Shown: positions 35,433 to 44,859, numbered from the stretch's first letter. The stretch: 64,000 nt of DNA from Skermanella sp. TT6 (GCF_016653635.2 NZ_CP067420.1:1557501-1621500); one strand, 5' to 3'. Notes: generated by a model not told the origin, from the sequence alone. Made by a program: numbers and translations.

Positions 35433-36344
35433 TCAGCCTCCGGTTTCGGCGGCGGCGATGCCGGCGGCAAGCCAGGCATACCACCGGTCCAGCCCGGTCC
35501 CGGTCGTGGCGGAAACCTGGATGATGTCGAGCGACGGCTTGACCTGCCGGGCACTGGCGATCAGGCGCGGAACGTCGAATTGGAGGTGGGGCAGCAGGTC
35601 GATCTTGTTGACCACCATCAGGTCGGCGGTCGCGAACATGTCTGGGTACTTGAGCGGCTTGTCCTCTCCCTCGGTCACGGAAACGACGACGACCCTGCGG
35701 TTCTCGCCCAGATCGAAACCGGCCGGGCAGACCAGGTTCCCGACATTCTCGATGAACAGCACGCCGCCCGCGGGCGGCGGCTGCGTCCCGAGCGCCTGGG
35801 TGACCATCTCGGCGTCGAGGTGGCATCCCTTGCCGGTATTGATCTGGACCGCCGGCGCGCCGGTGGCGCGGATGCGGTCGGCATCGAAGCTGGTCTGCTG
35901 GTCGCCCTCGATCACCGCCATGGGAGTGCTCGCGGCGAGATCCGTGAGGGTCCGCACCAGCAGCGTCGTCTTGCCCGATCCGGGGCTGGACATCAGGTTG
36001 ACGGCGAAGGTGCGCGATGCCGCGAGGAGTTGCCGGTTGACGGCGGCGAAGCGGCCGTTCTTCGCCAGGATATCCTGCTCGATCCGGATCAGCCGCGTCG
36101 GGCGGTCATGGGCATGACGATGGTCGTGCCCGTGGTCGTGCCCGTGATCATGGCCGTGCCCGTGCCCGTGCCCGTGCCCGTGCCCGTGCCCGTGCCCGTG
36201 CCCGTGACTGTGACTGTGACTGTGACTGTGGCGAAGCACGGTGCCGTCGGGGGACACATGCTCGTGGTCATGTTCCATGCCGGTTCCGGGTTCGAGTCCG
36301 TCGATCCGGGTTTCCCCGGGGCCGCAGCCGCAGACGGTGCACAT
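35433..36344 (-). CDS. hypB: Hydrogenase nickel incorporation GTPase HypB
   Basis: A 303-residue GTPase delivering nickel to the large subunit with HypA. The N-terminal MCTVCGCG supplies a high-affinity metal site. Residues of about 40-80 are an extreme His tract of alternating HS, HG and HD dipeptides, as in nickel-storing HypB proteins of rhizobia but encoded here by a near-perfect hexamer repeat. The G domain follows with [31 protein letters not shown] and NKIDLLPH. The ATG overlaps the hypA stop by one base. A longer upstream frame is a hypA shadow. Confidence 0.97.
   Translation of the reverse strand: MCTVCGCGPGETRIDGLEPGTGMEHDHEHVSPDGTVLRHSHSHSHSHGHGHGHGHGHGHGHGHGHDHGHDHGHDHRHAHDRPTRLIRIEQDILAKNGRFAAVNRQLLAASRTFAVNLMSSPGSGKTTLLVRTLTDLAASTPMAVIEGDQQTSFDADRIRATGAPAVQINTGKGCHLDAEMVTQALGTQPPPAGGVLFIENVGNLVCPAGFDLGENRRVVVVSVTEGEDKPLKYPDMFATADLMVVNKIDLLPHLQFDVPRLIASARQVKPSLDIIQVSATTGTGLDRWYAWLAAGIAAAETGG
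36154..36230 (+). repeat. Hexanucleotide tandem repeat inside hypB
   Basis: CCGTGC repeats almost perfectly for 53 bases (36154-36206, nearly nine units), and is followed by about four units of GTGACT to 36230. On the coding strand these read GGGCAC (Gly-His) and AGTCAC (Ser-His). Because the period is six, slippage changes the number of His pairs but keeps the frame. Confidence 0.9.
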
Positions 36345-36685
36345 CACGAGACCTCCAGTTCTTCGACACGCAGTTCGTCGCCGGCGACCACCATCAGCTG
36401 GTGACTGCCGCAGGCGGGGCAGGCTTCGCCCCGGGCCGCCAGGGTGACCGTTTGCGAGCAGGCCATGCAGAAGGCCTGTCCCGCCGGACGGTTTATCTTC
36501 AGCTCGGCGCCCTCGGCCAGGGTTCCCCGGGTCACCGCGTCGAACCCGAACTCCAGGGCGTGGGGATCGACATGGGAGAGCGCCCCGACGCACAGATGCA
36601 CCACCGCGACGCGGTCGAACCCCTCTTCCGCGGCCCGGTCGCGGATGATGTCCAGGATACCTTGGCAGAGCGCCATCTCATGCAC
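36344..36685 (-). CDS. hypA: Hydrogenase nickel metallochaperone HypA
   Basis: A 113-residue HypA. The N-terminal [10 protein letters not shown] supplies the nickel site (His2). Zinc is held by two CxxC pairs, FCMACSQTV and [10 protein letters not shown], in the C-terminal half. It works with HypB to insert nickel into the HupL precursor. It overlaps hupK by eight bases and the hypB start by one, so all three are probably translated from one message. Confidence 0.97.
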   Translation of the reverse strand: MHEMALCQGILDIIRDRAAEEGFDRVAVVHLCVGALSHVDPHALEFGFDAVTRGTLAEGAELKINRPAGQAFCMACSQTVTLAARGEACPACGSHQLMVVAGDELRVEELEVS

Positions 36686-37862
36686 CGGCGCGTTCCTCCA
36701 TCATCACGTGGCACGGGACGCAGGGATCGAGGGCGGCGATCAGCAGGTCGACCCTCCGCCGCAGCCCGTCGTCGGCCGGCAGGCCGACGAGGCCCCGGAC
36801 GAAGGCGCCGCGCGGGTGAAAATTCCACTCGTTGGGAGCGACCGACCGGTAGGCGGTCACCACTCCCCGGTTCAGCGCGATCCAGTGGGCGAGCCGGCCG
36901 CGCGCGGTCTCCGCCGAGCCCGCACCGGAGCCGGAAGCCCCCTGGCCCGCTTCCGGCGGCGCCGGCCTGGCGGGCTCCAGCCGCCCCGCGACGTCGCGCA
37001 TCCGGGCAGACAGGCCCGCCAAGTCGACCAGCCGGGCGGTGAAACGCGGCAGCAGGCCGTTTCCGAAGCGACCTGCCAGGCCGGCCATCAGGGGCGTGCC
37101 GGCGACCCGTCCCAGGGCTCCGGTTTCCGCCGGTCCGCCGTCGACATCGGGGGCCATGGAGAAGCCGGGGTCGCCGGACAGCCGGTCGGCGAACCAGCGG
37201 TCCGGCAGGTCGGGCAGGTTGGCGATCCCGCTCCGCCCGAAGCCGGCCATGTCGTCGGCCATGACGCGACCGATCAACCGGGCCGCCGTCGTATCGGCCC
37301 GTCGGCTCCAGCGGGCGAGGTCGTCGCCGTCCCGGACCTCCGCGAAGCCGGCGCCGACCAGCGCCTCGACCGCGCCGGCGATATGCTCCAGCGGACCGTC
37401 GAGGGCCGAGGCGTCGGGCTTGAGCGCGCCGCCGCCCGGGCGGGTCCAGTCGCCCGCGGGGTAGAGGGCCCGGGGAAGAGCCGCCACGGCTCGCCGGACC
37501 CCGAGGAGGACGCCGGGGTCCGGAGCCTCCTCCAGCAGGCGCGGCCACTCGATCGCCAGTTGCCAGGCGTGGCTGGCGACCATCTCGCCGAGGACCAGCA
37601 ACTCGCGCGCCGCCTGCTGCGCGCCCGCCGGGACGATGCCGGCCGCCGCCTCGCAGGCGCGGGCGGCGGCGACGCCCTGGGCGGTCCCGCAGAGGCTGAA
37701 CAGCATCGGGACCAGGGACAGGGCCTCGGCCACCGGCCGTCCGGCCAGCATGCGGTCGATGCCGGTCCCGCGCGACGATTTCAGGCGCACGTCGGCCACC
37801 GTGGCGTCGATCGCCAGGATCTGGAACGAGAGCGTACCTTCGATGCCGGCCCGCGCGTTCAT
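36678..37862 (-). CDS. hupK: HupK-type hydrogenase assembly scaffold (large-subunit-like)
   Basis: A 394-residue protein distantly resembling the NiFe large subunit. It keeps a C-terminal CxxC ([16 protein letters not shown]) but has no cleavable extension, and its N-terminal metal-binding Cys pair is reduced to a single Cys (FSLCGTAQ). HupK/HoxV is thought to hold the Fe(CN)2CO unit on its way from HypCD to HupL. RGRLAHWIALNRGVVTAYRS and APNEWNFHPRGAFVRGL match large-subunit blocks closely. A Pro/Ala/Gly-rich insert lies near residue 310. It starts four bases after the HupJ stop. Confidence 0.88.
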   Translation of the reverse strand: MNARAGIEGTLSFQILAIDATVADVRLKSSRGTGIDRMLAGRPVAEALSLVPMLFSLCGTAQGVAAARACEAAAGIVPAGAQQAARELLVLGEMVASHAWQLAIEWPRLLEEAPDPGVLLGVRRAVAALPRALYPAGDWTRPGGGALKPDASALDGPLEHIAGAVEALVGAGFAEVRDGDDLARWSRRADTTAARLIGRVMADDMAGFGRSGIANLPDLPDRWFADRLSGDPGFSMAPDVDGGPAETGALGRVAGTPLMAGLAGRFGNGLLPRFTARLVDLAGLSARMRDVAGRLEPARPAPPEAGQGASGSGAGSAETARGRLAHWIALNRGVVTAYRSVAPNEWNFHPRGAFVRGLVGLPADDGLRRRVDLLIAALDPCVPCHVMMEERAGA

Positions 37863-37866
37863 GGCG

Positions 37867-38628
37867 TCAGCCTCCGAAGCTGCCGCGCAGCAAGTGACGG
37901 CGGCTCACCTCGGCCGGAGAGGGTGCCGGCGCCGCGGGCGCGGGAGAGGGGGGCGGGGATGCCTCGGCACCCGCCTCGGGTTCGAGCAGGGCCGCGAGGG
38001 CGGCTTCCGCGGTCTGGCGGACGACGGCCTGTTCCTCGAACTCGAACATGGGGGAGAAGAGCGAGCAGTTCAGGATCGTCCCGACGCCGTCGAGATGGCC
38101 GGCGACGAACTCGTAGTCGCCGGACGGCAGGGGCCGTACCGATTTCACCCCGTCCCTCATGCCGTTCCAGGCTCCAGGAACGCCGGGCACCAGGACGGCG
38201 TTCATGAACCAGGGCGTCACCATGATCCCGAGCCAGCCGTCGCCGTGCCGCCGGAATCCGACCGCCTCGACCGCCAGCCGGGGATTGTAGAGCGGAAGTC
38301 CGGACATCACCGTTCGCGCGATCCGCCCGTACGCTTCGGTCAGCGCGCCGGATGGGTAGCCGGGCGGCGGCTCCGCCGGGGCGACGGCCGGAGCGTCGAG
38401 CACCATGAACTTGTGCTTCTCCGCGTCGCAGGTCGGGCAGCGCCAGTCCTCGGGCAGGGCCGCGAAGGGGGTTCCCGGCGGGATCTGCCAGACCGGGTCG
38501 CCCTCCGCGGGATCGTAGGGGGTCCAGCAGATACCGCATTCCAGCCGGGCGTCCGGGGCGATCCGCGTGGCATCGCCCAGGAACGAGCCCTCGAAAAGGT
38601 TCTGCGGTGCCGATGACGCGCCGGTCAT
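37867..38628 (-). CDS. hupJ: HupI-HupJ fusion: rubredoxin plus HybE-like assembly chaperone
   Basis: A 253-residue protein. Residues 28-75 form a rubredoxin: ECGICWTPYDPAEGDPVWQI and WRCPTCDAEKHKF give the four Cys iron ligands. The rest is a HybE/HupJ domain (TVMSGLPLYNPRLAVEAVGF, GIMVTPWFMNAVLVPG), followed by an Ala/Pro-rich linker. The C-terminus SRRHLLRGSFGG looks like a twin-arginine motif but stands at the wrong end. In Rhizobium leguminosarum hupI and hupJ are separate genes. HupI/J protect HupS maturation from oxygen. The ATG overlaps the hupH stop by four bases. Confidence 0.9.
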   Translation of the reverse strand: MTGASSAPQNLFEGSFLGDATRIAPDARLECGICWTPYDPAEGDPVWQIPPGTPFAALPEDWRCPTCDAEKHKFMVLDAPAVAPAEPPPGYPSGALTEAYGRIARTVMSGLPLYNPRLAVEAVGFRRHGDGWLGIMVTPWFMNAVLVPGVPGAWNGMRDGVKSVRPLPSGDYEFVAGHLDGVGTILNCSLFSPMFEFEEQAVVRQTAEAALAALLEPEAGAEASPPPSPAPAAPAPSPAEVSRRHLLRGSFGG

Positions 38629-39491
38629 TGGAAATAGGCCTCCAGGATCTCGCCCAGCCGCTCGGCGCTGTCCTGGAAATCCTCGTCAGCCGCCGACAGG
38701 GCGACCGGGACGTCGCCGATCTCCAGGGTGTCCAGAATCACGGTGTCCATGGCGTTGAGGTACTGGACGCTCCAGACGTGGCGCTGGCCGGTCAGGGTGA
38801 CGCGGCAGGTGCCGTAACCCCGGGAGACCGCCTGGACCGGTCCGAGGCCAAGCGTCCGCTTGAGGAACGCCATGTCCGTCTCGTTCATGGGGAACAGGGT
38901 GAAGCTGATGACGTGGTTGCGGTCGCCCTGGGCATAGGCCGCCGTGCGCGCCCGAAGCTCGGCCAGGACCGGCATGACGTTCATGCAGCCCTCCGGCGGT
39001 TCGCCGATCTCCAGCCGGGCGCGGGTGCCGCCCAGGGCGGCGGCGCGCACGACGCCGGGGACGTCCGCCACCTCGATATGGTCGCCGGCCAGGGCGCCCG
39101 CGGGACCGTCCGCCAGGGCGAAGGTCTTCACCCGCCAGACCCCGGGCAGGACGGACTCCTGGATCTGGTACTCGCTGGTGCCCGCCACGACGATGCCGAC
39201 CTCGCCCTCGCCCAGGGCGTCGTCTAGCAGTGCCGCCGCCGCCTCGTCCAGGCCGGTGAGCGGGAACAGTGCCGGGGAAGAGTCGACCGTGAAGCCGTCG
39301 AGGGCGGCGCGGACCGCCGACAGGATGCGGGCGGCATCCGACAGGCCCGGCGCAGTGCCGGGCAGCGACAGCCGGTCGAGACGCCGGACGGCGGCCGGCA
39401 TCCGCATCAGGTCCAGGGACTCGGTTTCCGCGCCGCCCAGGAATACGCCGGTCGGCTGCTCTTCGTTTTCCCATTTCATCGGGTGGCGCAT
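38625..39491 (-). CDS. hupH: Hydrogenase expression/formation protein HupH
   Basis: A 288-residue HupH/HyaF-type protein needed for small-subunit maturation, particularly in air. Family blocks include ALFPLTGLDEAAAALLDDAL, GEGEVGIVVAGTSEYQIQES and the C-terminal YGTCRVTLTGQRHVWSVQYL. The start is uncertain between ATG 39491 (GGGA about ten bases upstream) and ATG 39479 (MKWENEE). It follows hupG after 43 bases and overlaps the HupIJ fusion. Confidence 0.9.
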   Translation of the reverse strand: MRHPMKWENEEQPTGVFLGGAETESLDLMRMPAAVRRLDRLSLPGTAPGLSDAARILSAVRAALDGFTVDSSPALFPLTGLDEAAAALLDDALGEGEVGIVVAGTSEYQIQESVLPGVWRVKTFALADGPAGALAGDHIEVADVPGVVRAAALGGTRARLEIGEPPEGCMNVMPVLAELRARTAAYAQGDRNHVISFTLFPMNETDMAFLKRTLGLGPVQAVSRGYGTCRVTLTGQRHVWSVQYLNAMDTVILDTLEIGDVPVALSAADEDFQDSAERLGEILEAYFQ

Positions 39492-39534
39492 CGTGGTCGG
39501 TCCCTTTTCTGGCGACAGGGGCGGCGGGATTCGG

Positions 39535-39915
39535 TCAGGGGCTCGGCGGCGCGGCTTCGAGGAAGGCGCGCGTCTTCTCGACGTAGCTCTGCCAGTCCTG
39601 GATCCGGGGGATCAGGCCGACGAACTCGCCCTGATGCACATAGACGAGGGTGGGCACGACCAGCACGCCGAAGCGGGGTTTCAGCGCGGCCTCGGCCGCC
39701 TGGTCGACGATGCCGACGCGCAGCCGGCCTGGAAACACCGTGTTGAGCTCGCGCAGGACGACGGCGACGTCGTTGCTTTCGGGCCGCTGGCGCGGATCGC
39801 CCGTGAAGAAGAGGATCGCCATTCCGCTGCCGTCCAGGAAATTGTCGAGCGTGCCCTCGGTGATCACCGGGCAGTTCTCGATCGAGATCAGGCGTTCGAT
39901 GACCGTCGCGGGCAT
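39535..39915 (-). CDS. hupG: Thioredoxin-like hydrogenase chaperone HupG (HyaE family)
   Basis: A 126-residue protein with a thioredoxin-like fold but no CxxC; only one Cys is present. FLDGSGMAILFFTGDPRQRP and RFGVLVVPTLVYVHQGEFVG (with the cis-Pro) match HyaE/HupG. It is proposed to bind the Tat signal of the small subunit and proof-read its export. The ATG shares its first base with the hupF stop. Confidence 0.9.
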   Translation of the reverse strand: MPATVIERLISIENCPVITEGTLDNFLDGSGMAILFFTGDPRQRPESNDVAVVLRELNTVFPGRLRVGIVDQAAEAALKPRFGVLVVPTLVYVHQGEFVGLIPRIQDWQSYVEKTRAFLEAAPPSP

Positions 39916-40238
39916 CAGGCATTTCCTCGTGAGGGGGCGGGCTGCGTCTCGCGCAGATGATCGGGAAGCTGGGGTTCGCGGCCGATCAGGTCGGCGAACA
40001 GGTGCTCGAAGGGATCGCCGCGCCCGGCCGCCTCCAGCGCGTCGAGCGCATCGTTGATCAGCGGGACCTCGGCCTCGTCCAGGATCCGGATCGCGGTGTC
40101 CACATGGACCATGACCCAGGCGCCGACCGGCAGTTCGCCGGTCAGCAGCAGGCTGACCCGGCGCTCCTCGCCGCGGCCGGCACACAGAGCGGTCAGTCCA
40201 TTTTCGGAGCGGACTTGCATGGGGATGCCGATGCACAT
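39915..40238 (-). CDS. hupF: HypC-family chaperone HupF
   Basis: A 107-residue HypC paralogue with the obligatory N-terminal MCIGIPMQV. A longer C-terminal extension than HypC ends in PAPSRGNA. In rhizobia HupF stabilises the HupL precursor at higher oxygen. In the usual hupSLCDEF order hupE stands between hupD and hupF; here only 16 bases separate them and hupE is missing at this place. Confidence 0.92.
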   Translation of the reverse strand: MCIGIPMQVRSENGLTALCAGRGEERRVSLLLTGELPVGAWVMVHVDTAIRILDEAEVPLINDALDALEAAGRGDPFEHLFADLIGREPQLPDHLRETQPAPSRGNA

Positions 40239-40254
40239 GGCCGTTCGGCTCCGA

Positions 40255-40866
40255 TCAGGCGAAGAAGCGGGAGTCGCCGACGCGGCAGGCGTCTTCGGCG
40301 GAGGGGCGGCCGGCTTCGTAATCGGCGAGACCGATGCCGCCGTGCAGCAGATGGTCGGGAGCGGCGGTCCGGGGCGTCGCGGGATAGCCCCACCGCTCCA
40401 GCTGTTCGACCGCGATGGCCAGGGCCGGCTCGATCCGGGCCCGGACCGGCGGGGTCAGGCTCCCGCCGTAGTCATCCAGCTCGACCGCCTGGACACCGAT
40501 CAGCAGGATGTCGTCGAGGGTGCCGCCCAGCAGTTCGGCGGCGCTCAGCACGTCCTGGAAGCCGGTCTGGTGCAGGCTCATCTTCTTGGCGCCGGTGAAC
40601 TTGGGCACCTCCTCGCCGCGCACCAGCCTCAAGGTTCCCGGCTCCTCGCCGTAGTCGATGGCGTCGAACACGATGACCCGGCGGGCCGCCTTGACGTAGT
40701 GGACGAGATAGAGGCCCTGGGTGCCGCCGTCCATCACCAGGACGTCGTCGGGGAAGCTCCAGCGGCGGTGCAGCTCTTCCACGCACCGCACGCCGAAACC
40801 CTCGTCGGCCCAGAGGATGTTGCCGATGCCCAGGACGAGGACGGGACGACCGGTTTCGATGCTCAC
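40255..40866 (-). CDS. hupD: Hydrogenase maturation endopeptidase HupD
   Basis: A 203-residue HybD-family protease that removes the C-terminal peptide of HupL once nickel is in place. Nickel-sensing residues are seen in GIGNILWADEGFGVRCVE (Glu) and VMDGGTQGLYL (Asp), with a further His in KMSLHQTGFQDVL. GTG 40866 overlaps the hupC stop as GTGA, so translation is coupled; no internal ATG offers a family-like start. A longer frame into hupC is a shadow. Confidence 0.93.
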   Translation of the reverse strand: MSIETGRPVLVLGIGNILWADEGFGVRCVEELHRRWSFPDDVLVMDGGTQGLYLVHYVKAARRVIVFDAIDYGEEPGTLRLVRGEEVPKFTGAKKMSLHQTGFQDVLSAAELLGGTLDDILLIGVQAVELDDYGGSLTPPVRARIEPALAIAVEQLERWGYPATPRTAAPDHLLHGGIGLADYEAGRPSAEDACRVGDSRFFA

Positions 40867-41621
40867 TTGCCGTCGTCCTTGAACATCCGCCAGCCGCTGA
40901 TCATGGTGCTGATCATGCTCTGCCGGCTCATGATGTCCTCGCGGATCGCGGCATAGACGTGGATGATCACGAAGGTGACGATCACCCACATGCCGAGATG
41001 ATGGATCGTGTGCAGGTTCTGCGAGTTGCCGGCCAGCGGGATCACCCAGCCGAACAGCGTGTCAAGCCAGCTCCCCTGGCCCGCCCCCTCGGAATAGAGC
41101 GCGAAGCCCGTGACGATCATGAAGATGCTGCCGAGGCTGTAGATCGTCACCATGGCGAGCTGGGCCAGCGGGTTGTGGCCGATATACTTCTTCGGGTAGT
41201 CGCGCATGAAGGCGTACCACTGCGCCTCGATCAGCACTTCCCGCCAGAACTTGCCCGACCAGAACGGCAGGACGAACATCTGGCGGGCATGGACGTTGCC
41301 GACGAAGGCCCAGTAGATCCGCCCCGCCATGCCGATCGCCATCACGAAGCCGGCGGCGAAATGGGCGAAGCGGATATAGCCCATCAGGTAGGCGTCGCTC
41401 GCCTCGCCCGGCTGGGAGCCCGGCGGCGAGCCGATCAGGTAGCCGGTGACGGCGAGCACCAGGATCGCCAGGGCATTGGTCCAGTGCCACAGGCGGACCG
41501 GCCATTCATAGACGTAGATGGCGGTCTGGCGGACCTGCAGGTGGTTGCGCGCGGTCGCGAGATCGGCGATCTCGTCGTCGGCGGGGGATGTTGCCGGTGT
41601 CTTGTCGACATGCGCGGTCAT
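40863..41621 (-). CDS. hupC: Hydrogenase cytochrome b subunit HupC
   Basis: A 252-residue membrane di-haem b subunit passing electrons from HupS to quinone. Four membrane segments are visible (VRLWHWTNALAILVLAVTGY, FAHFAAGFVMAIGMAGRIYW, LAQLAMVTIYSLGSIFMIVT, LHTIHHLGMWVIVTFVIIHV). They contain the expected haem His residues (WHW, FAHF, HTIHH, IIHV). A 30-residue soluble N-terminus precedes them. It starts 16 bases after hupL. Confidence 0.95.
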   Translation of the reverse strand: MTAHVDKTPATSPADDEIADLATARNHLQVRQTAIYVYEWPVRLWHWTNALAILVLAVTGYLIGSPPGSQPGEASDAYLMGYIRFAHFAAGFVMAIGMAGRIYWAFVGNVHARQMFVLPFWSGKFWREVLIEAQWYAFMRDYPKKYIGHNPLAQLAMVTIYSLGSIFMIVTGFALYSEGAGQGSWLDTLFGWVIPLAGNSQNLHTIHHLGMWVIVTFVIIHVYAAIREDIMSRQSMISTMISGWRMFKDDGK

Positions 41622-41637
41622 GGGGGTGGTCCTCCGC

Positions 41638-43431
41638 TCAGCGCACGGTGACTTCGGTGAGTTCCCTGCCGTCCGGCGCGATCACGTGGGTCGAGCAGGC
41701 GAGGCAGGGGTCGAAGCTGTGCAAGGTGCGCAGGATCTCCAGCGGCTGCTCCGGGTCGGCCATGGGGGTGTCGAGCAGCGAGGCCTCGAATGCGCCGATA
41801 TTGCCCTTGGTGTCGCGCGGGCTGCCGTTCCAGGTGGTCGGGACGACGGCCTGGTAGTTGGCGATCTTGGTGTTCTCGATCCGGATCCAGTGACCCAGCG
41901 CGCCGCGCGGCGCCTCGGTGAAGCCGACGCCCTTGGCCGACTTGGGCCAGCTCGACGGGTCCCACTTGGCGGTGTTGGCCGTGCTCTCGTCGCCGGCCTT
42001 GATGGTGCGGACCAGCTTGTCCTGGAAGTGGCGCAGCTTCTCCGCCGCCCAGGCGCATTCCAGCCCGCGCGCCGCGGTGCGGCCCAGGGTGGAGAACAGG
42101 GCGGTGACCGGCACGTCCAGGGCCTTCAGGAGCTGGTCGACGGGCTCCTTGAACTCCGGCTTGTTCTGGGCATAGCCGATGACGTAGCGGGCCAGCGGCC
42201 CGACCTCGACCGCGTGGCCCTTCCAGCGCGGCGACTTGATCCAGGAGTACTTCGCCCCCTCGTCCACCGCCTCGATCCGGGTCTTGGTGCCCTTGGCATT
42301 GGGGCCGAGCACGTAGTTGGGCTCCGTCACGCCGTCCCAGGGGTGGAGGCCCTTGGATTCGTCCGCGTACTTGTACCAGGAGTGATTGACGAACTCCTGC
42401 ACCTGGTCGGGCGCCCTCAGGTCGATCTCGTGGATCTCGTCCAGCTTGCCGTTGAGGATGACGCCGCGCGGCAGCATCAGGCTCTTGTCGGAATAGTCGT
42501 TCGCCCGCTCCGGGATGTCGCCGTAGGACATCAGCGACGTGCTCGCCAACCCGCCGCCGTACAGCCAATCCTTGTAGAAGCCGGCGATGGCGATCAGGTC
42601 GGGGATATAGACCTGGTTCACGAACTCGATCGACTGGTCGATGATCGACGACACCAGGTTGAGCCGCTCCATGTTGATGGCGCCGACCCCCCCGGTCCCG
42701 TCGATGTTGATCGGGCAGGGCACGCCGCCGACCAGCCAGTTGGGATGCGGGTTCTTGCCGCCGTAGACCGTGTGGATCTTCACGATCTCCTTCTGGAAAT
42801 CGAGCGCTTCCAGGTAGTGGGCGGTCGCCATCAGGTTGGCTTCGGGCGGCAGCTTGTAGGCGGGGTGTCCCCAGTAGGCGTTCTTGAACGGGCCGAGCTG
42901 GCCGCTCTCCACGAACTTGCGCAGCCGGGCCTGGATGTCGCGGAAATATCCCGGCGAGGACTTGCCCCAGGAGCTGATGCTCTGGGCCAGCTCCGACGTG
43001 GCCTTCGGGTCCGCCTTCAGGCCGGAAACGATGTCGACCCAGTCCAGCGCGTGCAGGTGGTAGAAATGGACCAGGTGGTCATGGACCTGCAGCGTCAGCT
43101 GCATGATGTTGCGGATCGTGTTCGCGTTCTCGGGGATCTTGATGTCCAGCGCGTCCTCCACCGCGCGGACCGAGGTCAGCGCGTGGGTTCCGGTGCAGAC
43201 GCCGCAGATCCGTTCCGTAAAGGCCCAGGCGTCGCGCGGGTCGCGGCCCTTCAGGATCACTTCCAGGCCGCGCCACATGGTGCCGGTGGAGACCGCGTTG
43301 CGGATCACGTTGTCGCCGTCGAGATTGACCTCGACGCGCATATGCCCCTCGATCCGGGTCACGGGATCGACCACCACCCGGCGGCCGGCATTGTCCAGGG
43401 AGAATCCGTTCGGCGTCGAAACGGTTGCCAT
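41638..43431 (-). CDS. hupL: Uptake [NiFe]-hydrogenase large subunit
   Basis: A 597-residue catalytic subunit. The Ni-Fe site ligands are in [13 protein letters not shown] (L1) and the C-terminal DPCLACSTH (L2). After that His, 15 residues ([15 protein letters not shown]) form the peptide removed by HupD. The N-terminal [16 protein letters not shown] is typical. It is exported with HupS through the Tat pathway and faces the periplasm. It lies 72 bases after hupS; the spacing and co-orientation indicate one message. Confidence 0.97.
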   Translation of the reverse strand: MATVSTPNGFSLDNAGRRVVVDPVTRIEGHMRVEVNLDGDNVIRNAVSTGTMWRGLEVILKGRDPRDAWAFTERICGVCTGTHALTSVRAVEDALDIKIPENANTIRNIMQLTLQVHDHLVHFYHLHALDWVDIVSGLKADPKATSELAQSISSWGKSSPGYFRDIQARLRKFVESGQLGPFKNAYWGHPAYKLPPEANLMATAHYLEALDFQKEIVKIHTVYGGKNPHPNWLVGGVPCPINIDGTGGVGAINMERLNLVSSIIDQSIEFVNQVYIPDLIAIAGFYKDWLYGGGLASTSLMSYGDIPERANDYSDKSLMLPRGVILNGKLDEIHEIDLRAPDQVQEFVNHSWYKYADESKGLHPWDGVTEPNYVLGPNAKGTKTRIEAVDEGAKYSWIKSPRWKGHAVEVGPLARYVIGYAQNKPEFKEPVDQLLKALDVPVTALFSTLGRTAARGLECAWAAEKLRHFQDKLVRTIKAGDESTANTAKWDPSSWPKSAKGVGFTEAPRGALGHWIRIENTKIANYQAVVPTTWNGSPRDTKGNIGAFEASLLDTPMADPEQPLEILRTLHSFDPCLACSTHVIAPDGRELTEVTVR

Positions 43432-43503
43432 CGCGCTGTTCCTCTAGTCCTTGTGTCTTCGCGTTCACGGGTCCGGGCGCTCTTTCCGGGTGCGGACCAG
43501 CGG

Positions 43504-44604
43504 TCAGTCGTGCGGGGTGGCGGGGGCCTGGGTCTCGCCGGCCTTCATGCGGGCGCGCTTGACGGCGCTGACCGCGGCATGGGCCGCGATGCCGGCGCCG
43601 ATCACGCCCGCGACGGTGCCGCCGACCTGGTCGGCGTTCGCCTCGATGCCGAACTGCTTGATGTTGGTGAGACGGTCGTAGAACGAGCCGTTGTCCCAGA
43701 AACCGTCCTCGGAACAGCCGATGCAGCCGTGGCCGGACTGGATCGGGAACGAAACGCCGGCGTTCCACCGGGTGGTCGAGCAGGCGTTGTAGGTGGTCGG
43801 GCCCTTGCAGCCCATCTTGTAGAGGCAATAGCCCTTCTGGGCCTGTTCGTCGTCCCACTGCTCGACGAACTGGCCGGCGTCGAAATGGGGACGGCGATAG
43901 CACTTGTCGTGGATGCGCTGGCTGTAGAACATCTTGGGCCGGCCCTGGCGGTCCAGCTCGGGAATGCGGTCGAAGGTCAGCATGTAGGTCACCACGCCGG
44001 TCATCACCTCGGCGATCGGCGGGCAGCCGGGTACCTTGATGATCGGCTTGCCGGTGATGACCTCGTGGACCGGGGTCGCGCGGGTCGGGTTGGGCTTCGC
44101 CGCCTGGACGCAGCCCCAGGACGCGCAGGATCCCCACGAGATGACGGCCATGGCGTCCGAGCAGACCTCGCGGAGCTGCTCGACGAACGGCCGGCCGCCG
44201 ATGATGCAGTACATGCCGTCCTCGTTGAGCGGCGGGTTGCCCTCCACCGCCGCGATGTAGCGGCCCTTGTACTCGTGGCGGATCTCGTCGAGGATCGCCT
44301 CCGCCTGGTGGCCGGCGGCGGCCATGATGGTGTCGTCGTAGTCCAGGCTGATCATCGACAGGACGACGTCCTTGACCAGCGGGTGAGCGGAGCGGATGAA
44401 GCTCTCCGAGCAGCAGGTGCATTCCAGCCCGTGCAGCCAGAGCACCGGGATGCGGGGCTTGGTCTCCATCGCGTGGGCGATGCGCGGCCCGAAGGCCGGC
44501 GCCAGTCCGAGGGAAGCCGCGGTAAGCGAGCAGAATTTGAGGAAGCTGCGGCGGCTGATGCCCTGCCGCCGGATCACGTCGTAGAAGGTTTCCACCCTGG
44601 CCAT
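43504..44604 (-). CDS. hupS: Uptake [NiFe]-hydrogenase small subunit, oxygen-tolerant type
   Basis: A 366-residue iron-sulfur subunit. The Tat signal SRRSFLKFC is at residues 18-25, and a C-terminal hydrophobic anchor ([20 protein letters not shown]) is present. Proximal-cluster Cys are Cys62, Cys64 and Cys65 (ECTCCSES) and Cys160 and Cys165 (GSCASWGC). Cys64 and Cys165 correspond to the two supernumerary Cys (19 and 120 of E. coli Hyd-1) that build the [4Fe-3S] cluster of oxygen-tolerant group 1d enzymes. Medial and distal ligands are in [10 protein letters not shown] and [10 protein letters not shown]. First gene of the hup-hyp run. Confidence 0.97.
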   Translation of the reverse strand: MARVETFYDVIRRQGISRRSFLKFCSLTAASLGLAPAFGPRIAHAMETKPRIPVLWLHGLECTCCSESFIRSAHPLVKDVVLSMISLDYDDTIMAAAGHQAEAILDEIRHEYKGRYIAAVEGNPPLNEDGMYCIIGGRPFVEQLREVCSDAMAVISWGSCASWGCVQAAKPNPTRATPVHEVITGKPIIKVPGCPPIAEVMTGVVTYMLTFDRIPELDRQGRPKMFYSQRIHDKCYRRPHFDAGQFVEQWDDEQAQKGYCLYKMGCKGPTTYNACSTTRWNAGVSFPIQSGHGCIGCSEDGFWDNGSFYDRLTNIKQFGIEANADQVGGTVAGVIGAGIAAHAAVSAVKRARMKAGETQAPATPHD

Positions 44605-44818
44605 CGGCCCGTTCCTTTCGCTTGTACCCGACTGCCCTGTCCCGGCGGCCCGATGGATGTCTGTGGCGGAACTCCCCGCGGGATGCCGCCGCTTCCCGAA
44701 ATCAGCCTTCTAGCCGAACGCGACCCTTGCTTTCCGTCGCTGTCCCGGCGATTCCTTCACCCGGGCTTTCCCCTGCCAGCCAGGTCATAGACAATCAGTC
44801 TTGCGTCTTTGGCTCACA

Positions 44819-44859
44819 TTGATCTGGATCAACCGCGATTGGGCAATTTTTGTTAAAAT
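44819..44859 (+). promoter_or_regulatory. FNR-dependent promoter for hupE
   Basis: A perfect FNR box, TTGATCTGGATCAA (44819-44832), is followed by a -10-like TAAAAT at 44854-44859. Transcription would start near 44866, which puts the box at about -41, the class II activator position. The direction fits hupE. For the divergent hupS no good -10 stands at the matching distance. Confidence 0.72.

Noticed and set aside
32811..36404. 1197-residue plus-strand frame across hypB, hypF and hypC
   Set aside because: It is antisense to well-recognised hyp genes and gives an Arg/Gly/Asp-rich translation without motifs; a high-GC shadow.
44764..44777. Possible sigma54 promoter for hupS on the minus strand (TGGC-N8-GC)
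   Set aside because: Only nine bases lie between GG and GC instead of the required ten, and the -12 element reads AAGC.
41518..44790. 1090-residue plus-strand frame across hupL and hupS
   Set aside because: Antisense to the hydrogenase structural genes, low-complexity, no start or ribosome site of note.
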